Source: Isoetes taiwanensis
Lineage: Eukaryota; Streptophyta; Lycopodiopsida; Isoetales; Isoetaceae
DNA length: 64,000 bases
Reading direction: 5' to 3'
Assembly (NCBI GenBank): GCA_021234155.1
Contig: JAJEKV010000051.1
Span: 2,790,754-2,854,753, forward strand
Shown: in pieces, positions 25,104 through 35,647 of the stretch
Numbering within the stretch: position 1 is the first letter of the stretch
How the letters are laid out: each line of letters begins with the position of its first letter
Translations under genes and position numbers: made by a program
Notes under the pieces: generated by a model
Databases searched by the model: none
What the model was told of the DNA's origin: nothing
What the model saw: the letters and a program-made list of their open reading frames with translations, nothing else

Positions 25104-25500
25104 GCGGGACGGGGGCAAGATCACGGGACGAGAGAGGCTATGCCTCCGTAGACACACCGAGGATAGCGAGGGCTAGACCCACCAACTGGTAACCCGGACC
25201 ACAATAAACTCATCAACGCATGGAGGCGGCATATGACTTGTGCGGCGGGGTATGAAGAATACCTCAATTCTTGAATGCCGATGTATGGCAACACACAGTA
25301 AAAGGTGGGCGGGGAACAAGATACGGACAAGGAGGCCAAGCCTCCGCCGTACACCAGGATAGCGAGGGCAAGACCCACCAACTGGTAACCCGGACCACTA
25401 AAAACTCAATATAACTAACGGTACAATATATGTATGAAGAATACCCCAGAGGATGAAACTGCCGACACCAGGGATCGGGGAAAAGTATGGACAAGGGGGG
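25104..25500 (+). repeat. LINE 5' tandem repeats (about 195 and 170 bp)
   Basis: The stretch GACCCACCAACTGGTAACCC occurs near 25174 and 25370. The line GCGGGAC/GGGGAACAAGATACGG/GGGGAAAAGTATGG starts three units (about 25104, 25312 and 25478). Monomer repeats at a LINE 5' end commonly carry promoter activity. Confidence 0.75.
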
Positions 25501-25804
25501 GTTTACCACCCACCACAGACTAAGGAGCACGAGCACGCGGACAACGTAATCGATACATGCCGCGTAAATACAGAGGCTTGAGAACCACAAAAATACTAGC
25601 GCAATCAATACAGACAAGCATCTAACCAACCACTCAGACTCGAGAAAACCGAGAGGATCAACCTTGGGCAACGGACGAAAAGAACTGAGTGACAATAAAA
25701 AGGGACGGACGAAACTAATTAGGGCCTTTTGAATTTTGAATTTTAAAATTTGAAATTCAAATCAGAACGGTAATCGCCAATAAAAATACCGTTTAGAAGC
25801 AGCA

Positions 25805-25815
25805 AATATATATAG
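25805..25815 (+). promoter_or_regulatory. TATA-like box upstream of LINE ORF1
   Basis: AATATATATAG, about 98 bp before the ORF1 ATG. It may be incidental, because LINE promoters are often TATA-less. Confidence 0.3.
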
Positions 25816-25912
25816 TCTTAGGGGGAAACGACGGTTACTCCACAAGCAAGAGTCTAGCACGAACGCACTGCTTAGAGTCTTTCTGCACAGGATTCTCTTG
25901 CAAACGAGGGCG

Positions 25913-26992
25913 ATGGCCGATAGCATCAACTGCAGCCAGCAGAGGAGATTGGAGGCGGCAAGAGCCCCGGTGAGCCAACAAGACCTTAGGGACTTTTTGG
26001 CACAAATGGATAAGCGGCTAGAGGCAAAGATCCCGAACCTGGATGCACTCAACGACACGAGACTTGTAACAACAACAAAGCAGCCATCACTAGCATGGAC
26101 GTGAGAGTAGGAGGGTGGAGAAGATGAACGAGAAATCAATGAGAATGGACGAGATCAAGAGGAGAAAGCAAAGATCCCGCAAAGGTTGGTTGAATTAGAG
26201 AAATCAAATGTTGAGCTGGATGCATGGGATTCATATGATAGGATAAAACCACATTTATTGGAATATGAGGAGCAGAATAAGATTAAACATGATGTTAGGC
26301 TAATTGGGATAGCAGAGAGGCCTAATGAGGATATATATCGAGTTACTGCAGAAGTGATAGAGACGGTGTTCAAGGAACGTGGGCGTCATCGTCCAAAGCC
26401 CTCCGTCGGGACAATGGAGGGGAGATCGAGGCACATAAACCGACATTGAGGGACATGGCAACCAAGGAGAGGATCTTGCGGATGGGATCGGGCCGAGGAA
26501 TGGAATCAAAGTACGGGGGAGGCATTAACAAAGTGATGCACGAGACAGGGGGCTACGGGGGAATTGGCCAAAGCCAGGGAACTGAACCAAGCAGGGATAC
26601 AAGCAGGGGTCAAGAATGGCAAGGTATACATACACAAAAGGGTAAGAGAGCAAGGGACTCAACCGCAGGAGCAGACGGAAGGGCTGCAGGGGGTAGCAAA
26701 ACCAACGGGAGCAGAGAAGGAAAATTCACATCTCGTGAAATCCATACAACAGATGCAAGAGATGCAAGAGAACAGAATGCAGAGAGAGGCACTAAGAGCA
26801 ATCACGGTAGAAGGGAGCCAGAACAGAGCAATAGGAGGAAGCGGAAACGGGGGAAACGAAGAGCGAACAAATCAAGCAGGGCTCGAAGGGCCAACCCCGA
26901 CAATGAGAACCAGGGGGAGGCCAAGGAGAATGGGGAATGGCACGGAAAACATGGAGACCTCGAAGGAGCAACCTCGGGGAAAAAGACGCTGA
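25913..26992 (+). pseudogene. LINE ORF1 (L1-like RNA-binding protein), frameshifted
   Basis: ORF1p is the nucleic-acid chaperone that coats LINE RNA. The first frame starts at ATG 25913 (MADSINCSQQRRLEAARAP) and ends at 26104. A second open frame (26111-26449) carries the coiled-coil-like LVELEKSNVELDAWDSYDRI and the L1-type motif RLIGIAERPNEDIYRV, typical of the ORF1p RRM-like core. The C-terminal part appears in a frame starting near 26446 (MATKERILRMGS) and then in another near 26564-26992 (LAKARELNQAG, GKVYIHKR), as in L1 ORF1 C-terminal domains. It ends in a long Gln/Glu-rich tail. At least three frame changes make it non-functional as read. It overlaps the beginning of the ORF2 frame. 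Confidence 0.7.
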
Positions 26993-27582
26993 CACTATGG
27001 TACTGGAACTGTACCGGGTACCCATGGGATGATGGAGAAAGACTGGAAGGTGCCCACGGCTGTGACATAATATGTTTGGCAGAGACATGGGAGCATAACA
27101 CTAAAAGGCTACCAGAGGAGGAAGGGTACCAGCTGTTTACATGTTGGAAAGACAGGGATTTCAAGAAAGGGAGAGGGAGTGCAGGCCTGGCTTGTTATAT
27201 AAAGAATAGTGCGGCTCACAATGCATGTATGTTATATTCAGATATCAATAAAAGATATATGGTTTTGAATATTCAATTGAAAAATAAACAAGAGGTAGTT
27301 CTGATAATTGCATATTACCCGCCAAACAGCGATAAGCTGGAATTGTTGGAACTGGGAGAAAACATAACGAAATGGAAGGGACAAGGACCAATGATTATAG
27401 TAGGAGATCTAAATGCCAGAACCAGACAGGAACAAGCACAAATTACGCATGCGGATGAGAAAGATGGTCAGATAGTGTACACGGCGAGGACACAGGAATG
27501 GCAGAGGGATACAGAAGATAAGGCTGAGGTCAACGCTAGGGGTGAGCTATTCTTTGGAAGTCCGCGACGGCAGCGGGGGTGA
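26983..27582 (+). CDS. LINE ORF2, AP endonuclease part
   Basis: N-terminal part of ORF2, the nuclease that nicks target DNA for target-primed reverse transcription. In the frame running 26446-27582 the endonuclease begins near residue 180 (TLWYWNCTG, the first Asn motif). It continues with DIICLAETWE (catalytic Glu at residue 213), a Tyr motif (IIAYYPPNS) and VGDLNAR (Asp321/Asn323). The frame stops at 27582. The remaining motifs, SIVDYI and SHRP, are in the next frame from 27579, so the domain is split by a shift near 27552. There the sequence reads TTCTTTGG where the family pattern expects two Leu codons. This is the same change (GCTGG to CTTTGG) seen between repeat copies elsewhere in the window, so the break may be a consensus error. 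Confidence 0.85.
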   Translation, partial: KTLTLWYWNCTGYPWDDGERLEGAHGCDIICLAETWEHNTKRLPEEEGYQLFTCWKDRDFKKGRGSAGLACYIKNSAAHNACMLYSDINKRYMVLNIQLKNKQEVVLIIAYYPPNSDKLELLELGENITKWKGQGPMIIVGDLNARTRQEQAQITHADEKDGQIVYTARTQEWQRDTEDKAEVNARGELFFGSPRRQRG

Positions 27583-29555
27583 TCATAGCTAATGGCACAA
27601 AAAGATGGAGGGGATCGGGAGGTTTTACGAGCCAAAACTCACATGGTAAGAGCATAGTGGATTATATAATTTTGAGCGACCAAGCAGCAGAAAAGGTAGA
27701 AGGGCTAATGCTACAGGAATGGCCGACTGGGAAAAGGGAAAGCCATAGACCGATCAAACTAACATTTAGATTGGATGAGACGCCACAAAAGGATGGCACA
27801 GAAATAAAGAAGGATAACAAAGACAGGGTAAGAATTCAATTCCAGGAAAGGTACGCAGAAACCTTTACCCAAATGATCAAGGATGAAATGGGAAAATGGG
27901 ACTGGGGGGAACACAATGCAATTGACAATGGGAATACCCTCAATGACATAATGATAAGGGTAGCAGCAGATGTGTTTGGGAGAAGGATCAAAATTAGGAA
28001 GAACGGGGCATTCAGAGCTTCAGTATGGTATGATGACGAGTGCAGAGAACACAAGAGGAAATTGAGAAAGCATAAGGGGAGGGAGACATACCGAGAAGAG
28101 AAGGCAGCATACTTAAGGTTACTAAAGAAGAAAAGATACGATAACCTGCTACAGCACCAATGGTACATGGGAAAACTGCTGAGGAAACAGCCCCGAAGAT
28201 TCTGGAAAGGATTCAAAAACAAAGGAGGGGGTAGCAATGTAAAAGCAAGGGACGAACAAGATGACATTGGAACCGAGGGATGGGAGACATATCTGGACAA
28301 ATTATACAAGACAGGGGCGCCACCGGTACCAATACCAATACAGCATGACCCGGACAGACCATGCTTCAATATGTTGGAAGTAATGTTAGCCCTAAACAAA
28401 ATGGCTAATCACAAAGCACCAGATTTATACGGCCTGACCGTGGAATTGCTGAAATGCGCCGAGACAGAAATAAGCAGACAGGTAACAGACATTTTTAACG
28501 GCATCATACATACAGGGCTCCCAGACAGATGGACATACAACAGAGTCATACCCCTACATAAGGCAGGGAATAAAAAAGATCCAGGGAACTATAGGACGAT
28601 AATGGTAAGCTCGATTTTCGCAAAATGGTTTGGAAAGGTACTGGATAACAAACTAAAGAAATGGGCAGAGGAAGGAAATGTGAGAGCACAAGGGCAAGCT
28701 GGGTTCAGACCAGAGCACTCAACCACAGATCATCTCGTGACCCTTCGGATACTAATAGAGCAGAACAAAGCGCATGGAAAGAAAATAATCTGCTGCTTTG
28801 TAGATTTCAGAAAAGCGTTTGACACAGTCCCGAGAGAGAAGCTGCTAAAAAGACTAATGGATATGCAGGCCCCGAGAAGCATGGTAGGATCGATCGCAAG
28901 ACTGTACCACAAGGTGTATGCAAAGATGGAACAGGAAGGACAGCCGATAATATGTGACACAGGTGTGAAGCAGGGATGCCCGTTATCCCCAACCCTGTTT
29001 GGAATATACATAGATGCACTACAGGGATACATAACAGATCAACAAGGGGACGAGTATGCCCCCACACTGGGAGACACTAAGGTACCAATAATGCTATATG
29101 CGGACGATCTTGGTATGATGGCAACAAAAAACAAAGGAATGCACAGATTGCTCAAAATCCTGGAACAATTTTGTGAAGATACAGGGCTAACAGTGAACCT
29201 AGCAAAAACAAAGATAGTAATCTTTGGACACAGGAACAGGCATAAACCTTTCAGATATAAAGAGAAGGAGATAGAGGAAGCAACAGAATACAGATATCTA
29301 GGTTATGATGCACATGGCACAGGGAAGTGGGCCAAAGGAGCTAACGCCAGATTCCAATCAGCTATAGGAAGTTACTTTAACATGAAAAACTTCTGTAACA
29401 GAAGTCGAATAACTGATTGGGACATCAAATGCTACCTATTTAGTGCAGCGGTAGCCACCACCCAGTTGTACGGAGCAGAAGCATGGGGGCCAGGCTTAAC
29501 AGAAAGAAACTGGGAAAAGCAGGAAGGAATTTTTAGACAATGGCACGCATTGTGA
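27579..29555 (+). CDS. LINE ORF2, end of endonuclease and reverse transcriptase
   Basis: 658-codon frame. Residues 25-58 finish the endonuclease (VDYI with Asp28, SHRP with His56). The RT follows: motif A FVDFRKAFDTV with catalytic Asp409, the GFRPEHSTTDH motif upstream, motif B QGCPLSPTLFG (465-475), motif C YADD (507-510) and motif D TGLTVNLAKTKIVIF. All catalytic residues are present. The frame ends at 29555 (FRQWHAL), while homologous sequence carries on in another frame. The protein copies LINE RNA into the target site. The frame has no internal stops, so the element is young or its breaks are sequence errors. Confidence 0.95.
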   Translation: MIIANGTKRWRGSGGFTSQNSHGKSIVDYIILSDQAAEKVEGLMLQEWPTGKRESHRPIKLTFRLDETPQKDGTEIKKDNKDRVRIQFQERYAETFTQMIKDEMGKWDWGEHNAIDNGNTLNDIMIRVAADVFGRRIKIRKNGAFRASVWYDDECREHKRKLRKHKGRETYREEKAAYLRLLKKKRYDNLLQHQWYMGKLLRKQPRRFWKGFKNKGGGSNVKARDEQDDIGTEGWETYLDKLYKTGAPPVPIPIQHDPDRPCFNMLEVMLALNKMANHKAPDLYGLTVELLKCAETEISRQVTDIFNGIIHTGLPDRWTYNRVIPLHKAGNKKDPGNYRTIMVSSIFAKWFGKVLDNKLKKWAEEGNVRAQGQAGFRPEHSTTDHLVTLRILIEQNKAHGKKIICCFVDFRKAFDTVPREKLLKRLMDMQAPRSMVGSIARLYHKVYAKMEQEGQPIICDTGVKQGCPLSPTLFGIYIDALQGYITDQQGDEYAPTLGDTKVPIMLYADDLGMMATKNKGMHRLLKILEQFCEDTGLTVNLAKTKIVIFGHRNRHKPFRYKEKEIEEATEYRYLGYDAHGTGKWAKGANARFQSAIGSYFNMKNFCNRSRITDWDIKCYLFSAAVATTQLYGAEAWGPGLTERNWEKQEGIFRQWHAL

Positions 29556-30278
29556 ATTGGGGTAAGGACAAACACGCCAATCGACAATCATGGTCCCTCG
29601 AAACGGGGCAAAGGCCAATGGAAGTGAGAGCATGGGAGAGAACCATAAGATACCCGCTTTCGGAGACAACCGGGGAGACATCAAGGGAAACTGTCCAGCA
29701 TTGCAATCACCGAATCAGCAAAGTCACACATCCTTGAAGGCACTGGATGGTTCAGAGAGGTGGCAACATGGACCAGGAAGATGGGACTAAACCTGAGTAA
29801 CCTGATAGAAGAAGAGCAGTGGAATGAGGATTGGACAGACATAGCGACGAGAGCATGGCTGCAGAGACACACAGGACCCAAGACAGACTGGCTCGTACAA
29901 GTTTTTAATCCAGACCAACAGATGGGACACCAGGTGTACCGGGATAACATATTGGGGAAGAACAGAAGGGACATACTGGTCAGATTCAGGATGGGAAGCC
30001 ACGACCTAAGAATCGAAAAGGACAGATGGAGAGGGATAGACAAGGAGGATAGGATATGCAGAATATGTGACAGGGGGGGAATAGAGGATGAAAACCATAT
30101 GATTAACGACTGCCCGATCTATGGGGACATCAGGGACAGATATAGAAATATAAAGTGGGGGGAACCAATCCACAGGATGATGACGATGACGGAATCGTTA
30201 CGGGATCTGGCAGATGCGATCCAAAGAATGATGACCAGACACAGAGAGGTACACAGTGAAAGAGGGCTTGTAATATGA
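29556..30278 (+). CDS. LINE ORF2, C-terminal domain with zinc knuckle
   Basis: Continuation of ORF2 after one or two frame changes (frames at 29540-29737 and 29760-30278). In the second frame a Trp-rich segment is followed by RFRMGSHDLRIEKDRW and a CX2CX9HX4C knuckle (Cys100, Cys103, His113, Cys118 of that frame). Such knuckles end ORF2 in many LINE clades and are thought to help in RNA or DNA binding. A similar segment (HHLRIETGRW...GAIEDESHALRCP) is found in the truncated minus-strand LINE at 53.2-53.9 kb. It ends at 30278 (RGLVI), about 240 bp before the tail. Confidence 0.85.
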
Positions 30279-30540
30279 TGCGTACAATACTGGTCATATA
30301 GCCCCCCACAAATTGCTTTCGCCTAAAAGTCGATTGATAACGACGATCGCGCACGCGGCCAAGAAGCCGAGGTAAAGCGGGGTGCTGGTATTAAAGGAAA
30401 AAAGTCAGCCTTCCGAAAAGGCTACATTAAAACAGCGTGATGTGCTAGTAGCACCCTTGTAGGGAGCTCGCCCATGCTACACAAGTCCAGGGGCCTTACG
30501 GCACAAAGGACATAAATGTATTCTATTCTATTCTATTCTA
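30279..30540 (+). repeat. LINE 3' UTR and (TTCTA)n tail
   Basis: Noncoding end with a pentamer tail at 30519-30540. The approach to the tail (GGACATAAATGTATTCTATTC) resembles the 53.17-kb fragment end (GACGATAAAATCATATTC). Confidence 0.8.
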
Positions 30541-30541
30541 T

Positions 30542-31322
30542 ATAACAGGGAAGCAGCGCTATGCTGAAAAGGGCTTTTTACCTTAAAACAACTTATGCAA
30601 ATTCGAAATATGTGGCGCTTTGTGCTCAAACGGATTATTTCTGGACTTAGTTTTGCTGCAGCAGAGCAATAACATGGATATTATGAGCGAATAACCAGGT
30701 TGGCCCTTCAATGTTTCACAGTTCTAAGTTTGGAAACATTGTATGATCTAAAATATGATGCTAAGGCTTGATTTGTTGTTTGTTATTCTTTATGCATATG
30801 GATACAAACATGTCAGAAAATGGTTGATGTACTAAACTAGCTTATGCTTCCATCGTTTTTGGATTGCATGCTTAAATTATATATTTTCTTAGAAAGAAAA
30901 TATGGTTATATAAGTCACTTGCATCCAAAAATACATATATGTGGTTTAAGAACTATGATGGATATGTGGCTTTAGTGGCTTTAGTGGCTTTTGGCTCAAT
31001 GTAGAGCGTATTATTCAGGTCAGCTTAGAAAGTGCTGAGTTCTAATAATATAAAAGCTTGCTCGTTTAAAGCTAAGGTGGATAAAATAATTCTTGGAGAT
31101 AGATATGGAAAGCTTAAAATGTTAAAAGTACTATGCTTCATGTTACAAAACTGATTATGATATCTGAACTCCATACTATAGAATTGAGTATCAAGATTAC
31201 CAGCTAGATTTGGGACTAAGAAATTAGTTCTCGTCTAATGGTAATGCTTGAGATCATTTAAAAAACTTATAATGCTATGAATGTTACTATTCCAGTTTCC
31301 TTTCTTGTTAAATGTCCACCTC
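30542..31322. other. AT-rich flank of the LINE, start of the second repeat array
   Basis: No gene. Contains a triple TGGCTTTAG repeat (about 30968-30996). From about 31.2 kb it becomes homologous to the region before every A-type foldback (TTAGTTCTCGTCTAATGG). Confidence 0.5.
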
Positions 31323-31386
31323 AGGGCAAAAGGATACAATTGGTGATCAGTGATAAACTGAGAGACCCAATGTACCTTTTGGCCCT
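31323..31386 (+). repeat. A-type foldback, copy 3
   Basis: Intact version: AGGGCAAAAGG...CCTTTTGGCCCT with loop GATCAGTGATAAACTGAGAG. Confidence 0.75.
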
Positions 31387-31904
31387 TGCACATTTACCGT
31401 TTTCACGCTAATTGTGTATTGATTGGCTGCAGGTACGGGTTCTCTCCTCCAATTGTCTCTATTTTGCTGTTAGAGTTGGCGTTAACGTGGAAATGGAATA
31501 ACTGGATGCGTAAGAGATGGAATAAGCTGCACTTTGATAGAGACACAGATAAGATATATGAATACATACTATACAAGAATGTTATTGAATACTCTATATT
31601 TTGTATCTATGGCATTTTAAACTTACACTTTGAGAATACATAATGCGTTATAAGTTAAATACATTGTATACTTTATACTCTAAAATTTGAGATTTACACT
31701 TTACAAGTTAAATTTGAGATTTACACTTTATGGAATTTGTTTTTAAGTTCAGGAATTTGTATGGGCTTATGGTTTGGAGAGTGCCTGATGTGGCCTGGCC
31801 TAAAAACCAGGGTGGATATTTGGAAATATGATCTTGCCTTGAACAAGGTTCTTTTAAAGTAATTGTACTTTAAATGTGACTGTAGTCTAGGTAAGAACAT
31901 GTAC

Positions 31905-31940
31905 GAAGAAGAAGAAGAAGAAGAAGAAGAAGAAGAAGAA
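31905..31940 (+). repeat. GAA array, 12 repeats; ~475-bp block absent
   Basis: The left flank (GAACATGTAC) is the short-tract flank and the right flank (GAGAATATTC) is the long-array flank. The block normally between them is missing. Confidence 0.95.
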
Positions 31941-32454
31941 GAGAATATTCTTTTTTTATTCTTCAAATAATTGAAATGACAAAAGAAAATCCATATGTTG
32001 TTATGCAAGAGGATTGAGCCATATGCGGCAAAACATTTTTATATGATTATACTTTCTGTAGTATGGGGTATGAACCATACTAAGAGCTTAGAGCCAAATC
32101 AGGCACTTGAATATTTGGACACGGATATGCAAATTTGGCTCAATTTTCTTGGAGCCTATTATACTTTTGGCTTAGGGCATCCTATTATACTTTTGGCTTA
32201 GGGCATCTATAGAGCCTTGGGTGTCATAATATTAGACTTGTTAGCTTGTTAGGCAGAGCCACTGGGCAAGTTATACTAGATGTAAGTGGGATAATTAATT
32301 GTACAAATTCAATGATGTTCTTTTTGGTTCTTCATAATATTTCGAAGTATTCCAAGGGTTTTGATGGCCTTATGGATATGGAAGAATAAAATAAAAAGTC
32401 TTGATGAATAATCTTGGAATTTTGTTATTTCTATCTTAAAATTCGGAGGACTGT

Positions 32455-32530
32455 AGAAATAGTGCTTCCAAGGTTTGAACCCTGGTCTACACAGTTAGAG
32501 CCAAATGCTTTAACATACTAGCTAACTAGT
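32455..32530 (-). other. tRNA-like SINE head or tRNA relic
   Basis: On the minus strand GGTTCAAACCT (32471-32481) fits a Pol III B box. TAGCTAGTATG (32514-32524), about 35-40 bp upstream, is a weaker A box. The sequence between (GCATTTGGCTCTAACTGTG) resembles a tRNA anticodon arm. The T stem has a mismatch and I could not fold a full cloverleaf, so it is a relic or SINE promoter and not a tRNA gene. Confidence 0.4.
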
Positions 32531-34002
32531 TTACAGATTTTATAAACACTTAATTTTATTTATGTAAATACGAAATTTGGCTGATAACAGAGACTGTATC
32601 AACCAAAAGGGGAACTATGCCGCCAAAATGACATTATGGCCGCTTATGCAAAGCTTCGACTTCACAAAAACAAGAAGCCAGAGATGTTTGAGCGGACCAA
32701 TCTGCTCTGCGTTTGCATTGCCAACCGGATAGCATCAAATTTATGTTCTAGGTTCGTAGCTGATGATGCTGGACATGTTATCCTGAGATTTATAGATGAA
32801 AAGCTCTAAAATGAGTTAGGGCAAGGCTGCAGGTCTAAGCTATTGCCGATATGGTGTTTGGCAATATAGCCAGAAGCTAGTTTTTCGGCCAGTGCAGTTC
32901 GTGAGGCCAAATATATGGCTATCATTAATGATAGCTATGGCTACTATGACAAAGTCTATTAACAGTTCTGGCTTTGTCTCTACATCCAAAGATGATGTGT
33001 ACTTCAATCTTGGTAAGTATTTGCTACCGTATGTCTATTTTCATGTAAACTGCGCTTAAAATGACTGCTCAAAGGCCAAGCCTGATAATTTCTTTATGAA
33101 TTGGTTATGTTGAATGCCTTCTATCTGGGAGATGGTCGATAAGCTTTTATTCTTTGATGGAGAGACTGTGATGGTGAGAAGGTAATAGATATGATGGCAG
33201 ATCTTCTATGGTGCCTAAGAGGGTATGGAAGAAAAAGGACATGAATCGGCATGAAAATTGGAGCTAAAATACTCCGGCATTCTCAAACAGGTTTGATCTA
33301 TTGCTTATGAAAATAGAGCAAGATCTAATTTCTTTTTTCGATTTTTTTTGAAAAAACTTTGGATATCACAGGGGAAACAAGATTGCATATTAGAATGGAT
33401 TGCATGAATAAGATATGTTCGGCATATGTAGCCTTGTCTACTTCTAGTTGCAGGCTCATACGTTCTAAGTTGAAGATTCTTGCCACAAAGAACTTTTGAG
33501 CTTTAAAATAATGACAAGCTCTTTGTGGAAGTGGTGATTTACTGCACTAAATTAGTGTAATGTGATAGCAACATAAAATAATGGGCTGGGGCTTCCTTAT
33601 TGTTTAAAGATGGAATAGAACTAAAACTGAGCCACCATATTATGTCCACATGTAGAATCGGGCTCCACGTTCTTGCTGTAAGAATATGATCCACTTGATT
33701 ACTTTGGGGTGGTCTTTACTGTAGCTATTGTGCTAAATTCTTTTAAGAGTGTGATGCCTATGCATATGCTTTATGCTTTAACTATTATAAGAATAAAATT
33801 TTGATGTTCTTAAGAGACAAATAAGAAGTGATTGAGTTCTTAAATACTGGAATGCTTACATGTGTATATAAAAGATATGGTAGATGTTAAGCTCTTAAGG
33901 ATTTTAAGGGGTGACTATAACAGTTGTAAAACTTGATTATACTGCTTATTATGAAAGACTCAAAATCATCATTCCATTTTCCTTTCTTGTTAATGTCACC
34001 TC

Positions 34003-34064
34003 GGGGCAAAAGGATACAATTGGTGATCATTGATAAACCGAGACCCAATGTACCTTTTGGCCCT
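34003..34064 (+). repeat. A-type foldback, copy 4 (altered)
   Basis: Same foldback. CAG/CTG sites of copy 5 read differently here (CTCAGGGC to CTCGGGGC, GATCAGTG to GATCATTG). Confidence 0.65.
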
Positions 34065-34526
34065 TGCATCGTTAGGGATTCCGCTAACGTTTGCATGATT
34101 GGCTCGCAGTACGGGTTCTCTCCTCTAATTGTCTCCATTTTTTTTGTTAGAGTTGGCGTTAAGCGAAAGAAGATGGAATACCTTATATCAAGATTCAAAG
34201 TTTAATTTACACTGTATACTGCCAAATACAAAACTTTATAGATGGAAGATGTAAGATTTATGTTTATAGTTGTAAGTTTATATGACAAGAGGTAAGATTA
34301 TTCAAGTTTAAAAATGTAAAACTATATGACAATATGTAAGATTCTTCAAGTTTTAAGATGGAAGATTATTTGGCAAGTTATATGGGCTTTGGTTTGGAGA
34401 GTGCCTGATGTGGCCTGGCCTAAAAAACCAGGGTGGATATTGGGATAAGTGATCTTGCCTTGAACAAGGTTCTTTTAATGTAATTGTTTGCATAACTGTG
34501 ACTGTAGTCTTGGCAAGAACATGTAA

Positions 34527-34535
34527 GAAGAAGAA
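34527..34535 (+). repeat. Short GAA tract (3 repeats)
   Basis: Left border of the ~475-bp block. Confidence 0.8.
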
Positions 34536-35006
34536 ATCGTGACTTCCACTTGCTGGAGATATCTGGCAAACGCATCTCTTCTACAAACCAGGTTAGTTTC
34601 AATATTATTGCTTTTGGACAGTAAAATAGGTTCTGCTACCATATGCTATGGTAAATGGCCCATAGCCTATTATGATATAGTGTTTTATACTATATTAGGC
34701 TGCCCATGGTACTTAAGGCCCACTGTGCCTCATGTACTTCAAGATTTTAAAACCCTGACATTTTGTTGGGTCTTGAACTAGTCCATTGTACTAGTTCTTG
34801 AATTATCTGCTATTGCGGATATGGTATTTGGTCCAATGCACCTTATACCAATAAGATAAAGATGATAGAAGAATTTGATGCTGATTGAAAGATTCTTTGA
34901 ATCTGTTTTTCTTCTGGTGTAAGGAAGTAGGACCCCTCTTTTTATGGGGGGTCCTGCTTTCCTTATAAAAAGAGGAGTCCTACATCCCGAGGGAGGGATT
35001 GTGGGA
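34536..35006 (+). repeat. GAA-bounded ~475-bp block
   Basis: Begins ATCGTGACTTCCACTTGCTGG and ends GGGATTGTGGGAG. Carries the double hairpin (34921-34983). The same unit type at 31905 lacks the block. Confidence 0.85.
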
Positions 35007-35012
35007 GAAGAA

Positions 35013-35047
<35 letters not shown>

Positions 35048-35058
35048 AGAAGAAGAAG
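35007..35058 (+). repeat. GAA array, about 17 repeats, one interruption
   Basis: Contains one GAG/GGAA interruption; right flank identical to that at 31941. Confidence 0.95.
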
Positions 35059-35571
35059 AGAATATTCTTTTTTTATTCTTCAAATAATTGAAATGACAAA
35101 AGAAAATCCATATGTTGTTATGCAAGAGGATTGAGCCATATGCGGCAAAACATTTTTATATGATTATACTTTCTGTAGTATGGGGTATGAACCATACTAA
35201 GAGCTTAAAGCCAAATCAGGCACTTGAATATTTGGACACGGATATGCAAATTTGGCTCAATTTTCTTGGAGCCTATTATACTTTTGGCTTAGGGCATCCT
35301 ATTATACTTTTGGCTTAGGGCATCTATAGAGCCTTGGGTGTCATAATATTAGACTTGTTAGCTTGTTAGGCAGAGCCACTGGGCAAGTTATACTAGATGT
35401 AAGTGGGATAATTAATTGTACAAATTCAATGATGTTCTTTTTGGTTCTTCATAATATTTTGAAGTATTCCAAGGGTTTTGATGGCCTTATGGATATGGAA
35501 GAATAAAATAAAAAGTCTTGATGAATAATCTCGGAATTTTGTTATTTCTATCTTAAAATTCGGAGGACTGT

Positions 35572-35647
35572 AGAAATAGTGCTTCTAAGGTTTGAACCCT
35601 GGTCTACACAGTTAGAGCCAAATGCTTTAACATACTAGCTAACTAGT
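35572..35647 (-). other. tRNA-like SINE head, duplicate
   Basis: Copy of 32455-32530; B box at 35588-35598. Confidence 0.4.

Larger units (their letters stand above)
25100..30541 (+). mobile_element. L1-like non-LTR retrotransposon (LINE), nearly full length, frameshifted
   Basis: Layout, 5' to 3': imperfect tandem repeats (25104-25500) that look like a repeated 5' UTR/promoter, a TATA-like box (25805-25815), ORF1 from 25913, and ORF2 with AP endonuclease, reverse transcriptase and a C-terminal zinc knuckle. A ~260-bp 3' UTR and a (TTCTA)n tail (30519-30540) follow. All catalytic motifs are present, but reading frames break at least three times in ORF1, near 27552 in ORF2, and near 29550-29740. 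The 5' limit is uncertain; GC-rich sequence extends to about 22.47 kb. No target-site duplication could be fixed by eye. The pentamer tail, rather than poly(A), differs from typical angiosperm L1 elements. Confidence 0.93.
31941..34526 (+). repeat. Type 1 unit body, copy 1
   Basis: Repeated at 35059-37647 (offset about 3119 bp). It contains a 27-bp tandem repeat (about 32156-32208), a tRNA-like SINE head (minus, 32455-32530), an exon-like stretch ending at a GT donor near 33014, and an A-type foldback at 34003-34064 that is altered at its CAG/CTG sites. No intact gene. Confidence 0.93.

Noticed and set aside
24549-25695. Minus-strand frames opposite the LINE 5' region
   Set aside because: Low-complexity Ser/Leu/Pro/Cys-rich shadows in the 5' repeat zone without a domain.
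30519-30540. Telomere-like repeat
   Set aside because: TTCTA repeats are at the 3' end of a LINE and are only a few units long, so they are its tail.
31386-31643. 85-codon frame over the A-type foldback (also 42833, 47275, 50604)
   Set aside because: It runs through the hairpin and splice-like site and is disrupted in sister copies. The structure, not the peptide, is what is conserved.
32880-32985. Possible Ty1/copia RNase H-like peptide (SAVREAKYMAI)
   Set aside because: Only a few residues resemble the family; no catalytic Asp pattern or neighbouring integrase or RT found.
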